A stretch of DNA of 64,000 nt from Verrucomicrobiota bacterium (GTDB taxonomy: Bacteria; Verrucomicrobiota; Verrucomicrobiia; Opitutales; Opitutaceae). The notes under the pieces were generated by a model. It ran no database searches and had not been told where the DNA came from. It was given only the letters and a program-made list of their open reading frames with translations. Numbering within the stretch: position 1 is the first letter of the stretch; each line of letters begins with the position of its first letter. Made by a program: the position numbers and the translations under genes. Location of the stretch: assembly GCA_023432225.1 (NCBI GenBank), contig JAEYUW010000033.1:264265-328264 (forward strand), in the 5' to 3' direction. Shown one piece after another: positions 58,771 through 64,000 of the stretch.

Positions 58771-59175
58771 TCAGGCGAGCGTGACGAGCGGGCCGGCTTC
58801 TTCGACGGCATCGCCCGGCGCGACGTGCACGGTGGCAACTTTGCCCGCGCGCGGCGCGTAGACGTAAGTGTTCATCTTCATCGCCTCGAGCGTCACCAGT
58901 TGCGCGCCCTCGGCCACGGTGTCGCCGACCTTGACGTCGACGGACACGATCTTGCCCGCGAGCGGGCTCGGCACGGTGCCGGCGCCGGCGGGAGCAGCCG
59001 CCTTCGGCGCGGCCGGAGCCGGCGCGGGAGCGGCGGCGACCGGAGCAACCGGAGCGGGTGCGGGAGCAGGCGTGGCGACGGGGGCGGGAGCGGCGGAGTG
59101 CACCACCGTCTCCTCGAGAATATCGACGGTCACCTCGTAGGTTTTGCCGTCCACAGTTACGCGAAGTTTCTTCAT
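58771..59175 (-). CDS. Biotin carboxyl carrier protein of the Na+ decarboxylase
   Basis: 134 residues. N-terminal MKKLRVTVDGKTYEVTVDI, a ~35-residue Ala/Pro linker, then the biotinyl domain with biotinylated Lys in LVTLEAMKMNTYVYAP. The carrier ferries carboxybiotin from the carboxyltransferase to the membrane beta subunit. It is 30 nt downstream of mmdA. In other species this is MmdC or GcdC; that equivalence is from context. Confidence 0.95.
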   Translation of the reverse strand: MKKLRVTVDGKTYEVTVDILEETVVHSAAPAPVATPAPAPAPVAPVAAAPAPAPAAPKAAAPAGAGTVPSPLAGKIVSVDVKVGDTVAEGAQLVTLEAMKMNTYVYAPRAGKVATVHVAPGDAVEEAGPLVTLA

Positions 59176-59205
59176 GGGGAAATCAGAGGTTGGTCGTGAG
59201 GCGGC

Positions 59206-60759
59206 TTAGAGCGGGATGTTGCCGTGCTTCTTCGGCGGGCGGGTCTCGCGCTTCGACAGCGTGTGACGCAGCGCCATCGCCACGATGCCGCGTGTCTGCG
59301 CCGGTTCAATGACGTCGGTGATGACGGCCTTGCTCGCGGCCTCGTAGGGCGAGGCGAACTTCTCGCGGTATTCCGCGGCGAGTTCCTTGGCTTTCGCGGC
59401 CTTGTCGGTCGCGGCGGCGATTTCCTTGCGATAAAGGATATTCACCGCGCCCTCGGCGCCCATGACCGCGATTTCCGCGCTCGGCCAGGCGTAGACGAGG
59501 TCCGCGCCCATGTCCTTCGAGCACATGGCGAGGTAAGCGCCGCCATAGGACTTGCGCATGATGATCGTGATCTTCGGCACGGTCGACGCCGCGTAAGCGA
59601 AGAGCATCTTCGCGCCGTGGCGGATGATGCCGCCGCGCTCCTGCGCGACACCGGGCATGAAGCCAGGAATGTCGACGAGCGTGACCAGCGGAATGTTGAA
59701 CACGTTGCAGAAACGGATGAAGCGGGCGCCCTTGTCGGAGGAGTCGATGTCGAGCGTGCCGGCTTTCACCATCGGTTGGTTGGCAACGATGCCGACGACG
59801 ATGCCTTCGACGCGCGCGAAGCCGACGACGATGTTCTTCGCCCAGTCCTTTTGCACTTCGAGGAAGTCGCCTTCGTCAACGAGGCGCTTGATCACGTCGA
59901 GCACGTTGATCGGCGCGCGCGGGTCCGCGGGGACGAGGTCGTTCATGCCCGGGTCCGAATCGAGGCGCACGGTCGGCGTGGGCTTGTGCGGCGGATCCAT
60001 GACGTTGTTCGACGGCAGGAACGAGTGGAGCTTCTGCGCGATCTGCAGCGCGTGATTCTCGTCGTCGGCGACGAAGTGAATGTTGCCGCTGACGGTGGCG
60101 TGCGCCATCGCGCTGCCGATCTCGTCCATCGTGACGGTGGCGCCGGTGGCGGCCTTGATGACGTCCGGCCCGCAGATGAACATCTGCGCGTTCTGCTTCG
60201 TCATGATGATGAAGTCGGTCAACGCGGGCGAATACGCCGCGCCGCCGGCGCACGGGCCGGCGATGACCGAGATCTGCGGGACGAGGCCCGAGAGCAGGAC
60301 GTTGCGGAAGAACACCTGGCCGTAGCCGGAGAGCGAGACGTCGCCTTCCTGGATGCGCGCACCGCCCGAGTCGTTGATGCCGACCATCGGGATGCCGCAC
60401 TGCTGCGCGTAGTCCATCAGGTCGCAAATTTTCTTCGCATGGATGCGGCCGACGGCGCCGCCGCCGACCGTGAAGTCCTGCGCGTAAGCCGCGACCGGAC
60501 GGCCGCCGACGTAACCGACGCCGGTGATGACGCCGTCGCACGGGAGGGATTTGTCCTCCATGCCGAAATGGTGGGCGTCGTGCTGCGCGTGCAGACCGAA
60601 TTCCATGAACGTGCCGGGCTCGAACAGCGCCATGAGGCGGTCGCGCGCGGTCATCACGCCCTTCTTGCGACGCTCGGCGAGCTTGTCGGCGCCGCCGCCG
60701 TCAAAGGCGATGCGACGCTTTTCCTCGAGTTGGGCCAGGAGTGCTGGGGAGATAGGCAT
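59206..60759 (-). CDS. mmdA: Methylmalonyl-CoA decarboxylase alpha subunit (carboxyltransferase)
   Basis: 517 residues, two crotonase-fold halves as in PccB/MmdA. GINDSGGARIQEGDVSLSGY and AGPCAGGAAYSPALTDFIIM form the first oxyanion region; VDIPGFMPGVAQERGGIIRHGAK and MRKSYGGAYLAMCSKDMGAD the second. It moves CO2 from methylmalonyl-CoA to biotin. As the operon has no biotin carboxylase but has OadB and carrier genes, decarboxylase rather than propionyl-CoA carboxylase function is inferred. The ATG at 60759 is 12 nt after the epimerase stop. Confidence 0.94.
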   Translation of the reverse strand: MPISPALLAQLEEKRRIAFDGGGADKLAERRKKGVMTARDRLMALFEPGTFMEFGLHAQHDAHHFGMEDKSLPCDGVITGVGYVGGRPVAAYAQDFTVGGGAVGRIHAKKICDLMDYAQQCGIPMVGINDSGGARIQEGDVSLSGYGQVFFRNVLLSGLVPQISVIAGPCAGGAAYSPALTDFIIMTKQNAQMFICGPDVIKAATGATVTMDEIGSAMAHATVSGNIHFVADDENHALQIAQKLHSFLPSNNVMDPPHKPTPTVRLDSDPGMNDLVPADPRAPINVLDVIKRLVDEGDFLEVQKDWAKNIVVGFARVEGIVVGIVANQPMVKAGTLDIDSSDKGARFIRFCNVFNIPLVTLVDIPGFMPGVAQERGGIIRHGAKMLFAYAASTVPKITIIMRKSYGGAYLAMCSKDMGADLVYAWPSAEIAVMGAEGAVNILYRKEIAAATDKAAKAKELAAEYREKFASPYEAASKAVITDVIEPAQTRGIVAMALRHTLSKRETRPPKKHGNIPL

Positions 60760-60771
60760 GGGGAAAAAGGA

Positions 60772-61194
60772 TTAGTGAGCCGCGGTGGCGCCGGGCTTCG
60801 GCATGCAGAATTCAGTGAGAACGCCGCGCGTGGATTTCGGGTGGAGGAAGGCGACGAGCTTGCCCGCCGCGCCGTCGAACGGCTTCTCGTGGATCAGGCG
60901 CACGCCGGCGCCGGAGGCCTGCTGAAGCTGGCCCTCGATGTTGTCCGTGCGGAACGCGATGTGGTGAATGCCCTCGCCGCGATCGGTGAGGAACTTCGCG
61001 ATCGGGCTTTCCGGCGAAGTCGGCTCAAGCAGCTCCAGATGCACACCGCCGGCGTCGAAGAACGCCGTGCGCACTTTTTGCGAAGCGACTTCCTCGCGAC
61101 CGAGGCATTTCAGTCCCAACGCGTTTTCATAGAGCGGCACCGCTTCGTCGAGCGATTTGACGGCGATACCGAGGTGGTCGATGGCTGTGATCAT
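60772..61194 (-). CDS. mce: Methylmalonyl-CoA epimerase
   Basis: 140 residues, glyoxalase fold. DHLGIAVKSLDEAVPLYENA, VRTAFFDAGGVHLELLEPTS and GIHHIAFRTDN carry the metal-binding His/Glu. It interconverts the R and S forms of methylmalonyl-CoA so that the product of the mutase can be used by the decarboxylase. It lies between meaB and mmdA in the same direction. Confidence 0.95.
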   Translation of the reverse strand: MITAIDHLGIAVKSLDEAVPLYENALGLKCLGREEVASQKVRTAFFDAGGVHLELLEPTSPESPIAKFLTDRGEGIHHIAFRTDNIEGQLQQASGAGVRLIHEKPFDGAAGKLVAFLHPKSTRGVLTEFCMPKPGATAAH

Positions 61195-61273
61195 GGCGAA
61201 AAGAGCGAGCGGGATTGAGTGTAGTGAGAGAGTAAAAAAGGGGCTGCGCGTTTTTTGCCCGGTCTGTGCTGTT

Positions 61274-62386
61274 TCAGGACGGCGGGTGTGTCATTCCCGC
61301 CACGCGCAGGAGCTGGCGGGCGGCCGCGGGCGCTGGTAATTGTCCGGTCGCGACTTGCGCTTCGAGTTCGCGGCGCAAATGAGCCGCATCCGCCCGCGCC
61401 GCGAACGCTTCGCGCAGCCCTTCGTCCACCAGCGCATCGAGCCACGCCAGCGCTTGCTCGCGTCGCCGCAACTCGAACGCACCACGGTCGCGCGCCTGCG
61501 TGACGAAGCGCTCGACGGCCTGCCAGACTTCCGGGACGCCTTCGTTGGTGTAGGCCGAGCACGACAACACGGGCGGCTGCCACGTGCCTTCCGGCGCCGA
61601 GAGATAATGCAACGCGCGCGAAAACTCGCGCCGCGCCGCCTCGGCCCGCGCGCGGTTGTCGCCGTCGGCCTTGTTCACCGTGAGCACGTCGGCGAGTTCG
61701 ATGATGCCCTTCTTGATGCCTTGCAGCTCGTCGCCCGCGCCGGCGAGCAACAGCACGAGGAAACAATCCACCATGCCGCGCACGAGCACCTCGCTCTGGC
61801 CCACGCCGACGGTCTCGACGAGCACCACTTCGAAGCCCGCGGCTTCGCACAGCACAATCGTCTCGCGCGTGCGCCGCGCGACGCCGCCGAGCTCGCAACC
61901 ACTCGGCGAAGGACGAATAAAAGCGTTCGGCAGGCGCGAGAGTTTCTCCATGCGCGCCTTGTCGCCCAAAATGCTGCCGTGCGTGATCGGGCTGCTCGGA
62001 TCGACCGAGAGCACCGCGACCTTTTTGCCGGCCGTGCAAAGCAGCGTGCCGAGCGCGTCGATGAACGTGCTTTTGCCCGCGCCCGGCGGACCCGTGATGC
62101 CGACGCGCACCGCGCCACCGCTGTGCGGCGAGAGCGCGCGGAGAAGTTCGTCGGCGGCCGTGCGGTGGGTCGCGGCGCGGCTTTCGATCAGCGTGATGCC
62201 GCGCGCGAGTGCGCCTCGGTCACCGGCGCGAATCGACTCGGCGAGTTTCGCGACGTCGTCGGCACTGCGTCGCTTGCCGCGCGTGCCGGGAATCGCGCGG
62301 GCCGGCGTGCCCGCGACGACGCGCGTGGCGAATTCCGCACCGGCCTCGGGCGGCACCCAATCGGGGCGATGCGACGAAGCGCTCAT
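61274..62386 (-). CDS. meaB: Methylmalonyl-CoA mutase GTPase chaperone
   Basis: 370 residues, G3E P-loop GTPase. Walker A GITGPPGAGKSTFIDALG, Walker B-like VLSVDPSSP, GCELGGVARRTRETI switch, VVLVETVGVGQSEV and the base-recognition TVNKADGDN. It guards B12 loading of the mutase and ejects damaged cofactor. The C-terminal dimerisation arm is complete. The mutase gene is 241 bp upstream on the same strand, and the gap contains two REPINs. Confidence 0.95.
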   Translation of the reverse strand: MSASSHRPDWVPPEAGAEFATRVVAGTPARAIPGTRGKRRSADDVAKLAESIRAGDRGALARGITLIESRAATHRTAADELLRALSPHSGGAVRVGITGPPGAGKSTFIDALGTLLCTAGKKVAVLSVDPSSPITHGSILGDKARMEKLSRLPNAFIRPSPSGCELGGVARRTRETIVLCEAAGFEVVLVETVGVGQSEVLVRGMVDCFLVLLLAGAGDELQGIKKGIIELADVLTVNKADGDNRARAEAARREFSRALHYLSAPEGTWQPPVLSCSAYTNEGVPEVWQAVERFVTQARDRGAFELRRREQALAWLDALVDEGLREAFAARADAAHLRRELEAQVATGQLPAPAAARQLLRVAGMTHPPS

Positions 62387-62391
62387 CGCAG

Positions 62392-62470
62392 GTGGAGCGC
62401 ATTGACCTCAATGCGCTCTTGTCCGCTGCGGGCTACAGTCCCGAGCGCGTTGGGGTCAACGCGCTCCACC
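62392..62470. repeat. REPIN-like pair, GAGCGC stem
   Basis: GTGGAGCGCATTGACCTC then AATGCGCTC, and the inverse GAGCGCGTTGGGGTCAAC then GCGCTCCAC. Same stem as at 21341, where an A-T pair is G-C. The head is GTGG rather than GTAG. It lies between meaB and the mutase gene. Confidence 0.7.
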
Positions 62471-62512
62471 GGGGACAGCGGCGACCACCTTTGGCGAGCG
62501 CGCGCCAGCGCT

Positions 62513-62589
62513 GTAGGGCGGGGTCTCCCGCCCCCGCCGTTGCGAATGTCGCGCCAGGTGCGCGGCGGGGTCGGGAGACCCCGCCCTAC
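62513..62589. repeat. REPIN, GGGCGGGG stem
   Basis: GTAG plus GGCGGGGTCTCCCGCCCC, then GGCGGGGTCGGGAGACCCC and GCCCTAC. The two ends pair over the full length. It lies between meaB and the mutase gene. Confidence 0.75.
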
Positions 62590-62627
62590 AGCGGACCACT
62601 GCGGTTCGCGGCTCACGACCGCCCCGC

Positions 62628-64000
62628 TCAGCTCACGGCCGCAGCCGAGAGCTTTTCGAGCACGACGGCCGCGGAGTGCGGGATCGGGGTGCCGGGCCCA
62701 AAGATGGCCGCCGCACCGCGTTGATAGAGGTAGTCGTAGTCCTGTGCCGGAATCACACCGCCGGCGACGACGAGGATGTCGTCACGGCCGTGCGATTTCA
62801 GCGCGGCGACGAGTTGCGGCAGCAGGGTCTTGTGACCCGCGGCGAGCGAACTCATCGCGACGACGTGCACGTCGTTCTCGACGGCGTCGCGCGCGGCTTC
62901 TTCCGGCGTTTGGAAGAGCGGCCCGATGTCGACGTCGAAGCCCATGTCGGCCATTGCCGTCGCGACGACTTTCGCGCCGCGGTCGTGACCGTCCTGGCCG
63001 AGCTTCGCAATGAGGATGCGCGGACGGCGGCCCTCGCGTTCGGCGAACGCGTCGGCCATCGCACGCACTTTCTGCACCTCACCCTGTTGGCTGAAGCTCT
63101 TCTGGTAAACGCCCGACACCGAGCGGATCTGCGCCTGATAGCGACCGTAGACGACTTCGAGTGCGTCGGAGATTTCACCGAGCGTTGCGCGCGCCTTCGC
63201 GGCTTCGACGGAGAGTTCGAGCAGGTTGCCGGTGCCGTTTTTCGCGGCCTCGGTGAGTGCGGCGAGGCAACGTTGCACGGCGGCATTGTCGCGCTCGGCT
63301 TTGAGTTTTTGGAGCTGCTTGATCTGGGCCTCCCGGACGGCGGTGTTGTCGACCTCGAGAATGTCCATCGGCGCTTCCTGTTCGAGGCGGTATTTGTTCA
63401 CGCCGACGATCGTCTCGGCGCCGGAGTCGATCATCGCCTGGCGGCGCGCGGCGGCTTCCTCGATGCGGAGCTTGGGCAAACCGGTCTCGATGGCCTTGGC
63501 CATGCCGCCGAGTTTTTCCACTTCCTCGATGTGCGCCCACGCCTTTTGCACGAGTTCGTGCGTGAGGCGTTCGACGTAGTAACTGCCGCCCCACGGATCG
63601 ACGACGTTGCACACGCCGGACTCGGCTTGGAGCACGAGCTGCGTGTTGCGCGCGATGCGGGCGGAGAAATCCGTCGGCAACGCGATGGCCTCGTCGAGCG
63701 AGTTGGTGTGCAGCGATTGCGTGTGGCCCATGACGGCCGCCATCGCTTCGACGCAAGTGCGCGCGACGTTGTTGAACGGATCCTGCTCGGTCAGCGACCA
63801 GCCCGAGGTCTGCGAGTGCGTGCGCAGCGCCATCGACTTCGGGTTCTTCGGGTTGAACTGCTTGACGATCTTCGCCCAGAGCAGGCGGCCCGCGCGCATC
63901 TTCGCGACTTCCATGAACAGGTTCTTGCCCTGCGCCCAGAAGAACGAGAGGCGCGGCGCGAACGCGTCGATGTCCATGCCGGCCTTCACGCCGGTGCGGA
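62628..64000 (-). CDS. Methylmalonyl-CoA mutase, C-terminal portion (window-truncated)
   Basis: At least 457 residues; the N-terminus lies beyond the window. KAGMDIDAFAPRLSFFWAQG, RTHSQTSGWSLTEQDPFNN and VVDPWGGSYYVERLTHE belong to the catalytic barrel. The B12-binding domain has KLGQDGHDRGAKVVATAMAD (base-off His of DxHxxG), SSLAAGHKTLLPQL and VAGGVIPAQDYDYL. It rearranges succinyl-CoA to methylmalonyl-CoA. As the first visible gene of the operon it feeds Mce and the decarboxylase. Confidence 0.96.
   Translation of the reverse strand, partial: RTGVKAGMDIDAFAPRLSFFWAQGKNLFMEVAKMRAGRLLWAKIVKQFNPKNPKSMALRTHSQTSGWSLTEQDPFNNVARTCVEAMAAVMGHTQSLHTNSLDEAIALPTDFSARIARNTQLVLQAESGVCNVVDPWGGSYYVERLTHELVQKAWAHIEEVEKLGGMAKAIETGLPKLRIEEAAARRQAMIDSGAETIVGVNKYRLEQEAPMDILEVDNTAVREAQIKQLQKLKAERDNAAVQRCLAALTEAAKNGTGNLLELSVEAAKARATLGEISDALEVVYGRYQAQIRSVSGVYQKSFSQQGEVQKVRAMADAFAEREGRRPRILIAKLGQDGHDRGAKVVATAMADMGFDVDIGPLFQTPEEAARDAVENDVHVVAMSSLAAGHKTLLPQLVAALKSHGRDDILVVAGGVIPAQDYDYLYQRGAAAIFGPGTPIPHSAAVVLEKLSAAAVS

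Noticed and set aside
59224..61218. Plus-strand open frame antisense to mmdA and mce
   Set aside because: Shadow of two certain genes; composition typical of antisense frames.

Overview
The window looks like chromosome of an Opitutaceae-type member of the Verrucomicrobiota. It is strongly GC-rich and carries two PEP-CTERM proteins. It has a propionate-forming methylmalonyl-CoA route with a Na+-pumping decarboxylase, an NrfHA nitrite-ammonification pair, a pyrophosphate-type phosphofructokinase, and many GTAG-headed palindromic repeats. Taxonomy is inferred from gene content only. Nearly all of the window is ordinary chromosome; the one compact accessory region is 11.9-16.5 kb. No rRNA, tRNA, CRISPR array, transposase or integrase gene was seen.

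Layout. 0.1-3.1 kb: a methyl-accepting chemotaxis protein and endonuclease III. 3.2-8.5 kb: a secretion cluster with two PEP-CTERM proteins around a ~1300-residue multidomain extracellular nuclease. 8.7-11.6 kb: glycine decarboxylase. 11.9-16.5 kb: a small defence island with a nuclease-methyltransferase fusion, its specificity subunit, an unknown small protein, and an MNT/HEPN pair whose HEPN gene has one in-frame stop. 17-24.5 kb: a GreA/B-like factor, an FAH-family enzyme, an orphan CHASE4-like fragment, NrfHA, a double cupin, a LysE exporter and an ArsR-methyltransferase fusion. 24.6-33.7 kb: PPi-type PFK, a DUF3857/transglutaminase/DUF2569 protein, PtsI, and IspE, PyrF, IspD and IspF.

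33.8-43.2 kb is a peptide-use cluster: two OppA-like lipoproteins, two tandem M28 peptidases, OppB and OppC, without ATPase genes. 43.4-49.3 kb holds an MsbA-like ABC exporter and four glycosyltransferases (envelope glycan or LPS). 49.4-53 kb holds a DciA-like protein, RpsO with a structured leader, and PNPase. 53.3-55 kb holds a cytidylyltransferase-GHMP kinase fusion and a DUF2127 protein. 55-64 kb (minus strand) is a tight operon: methylmalonyl-CoA mutase (cut by the window end), MeaB, epimerase, decarboxylase alpha subunit, biotin carrier, two small membrane proteins, a TerC-family protein, a 52-residue OadG-like protein, OadB and biotin ligase. Together these would convert succinyl-CoA to propionyl-CoA and couple the decarboxylation to Na+ export.

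The most unusual signal is the repeats. About twenty GTAG-headed palindromes (REP/REPIN-like, at least seven different stem sequences) lie mostly just after genes. In four genes the TAG of the GTAG head is the stop codon. In both OppA genes a whole REPIN is translated as part of the N-terminal leader. A second family consists of inverted repeats built from three phased 9-nt units. A third, AT-rich paired palindrome has inserted in frame into a glycosyltransferase gene.
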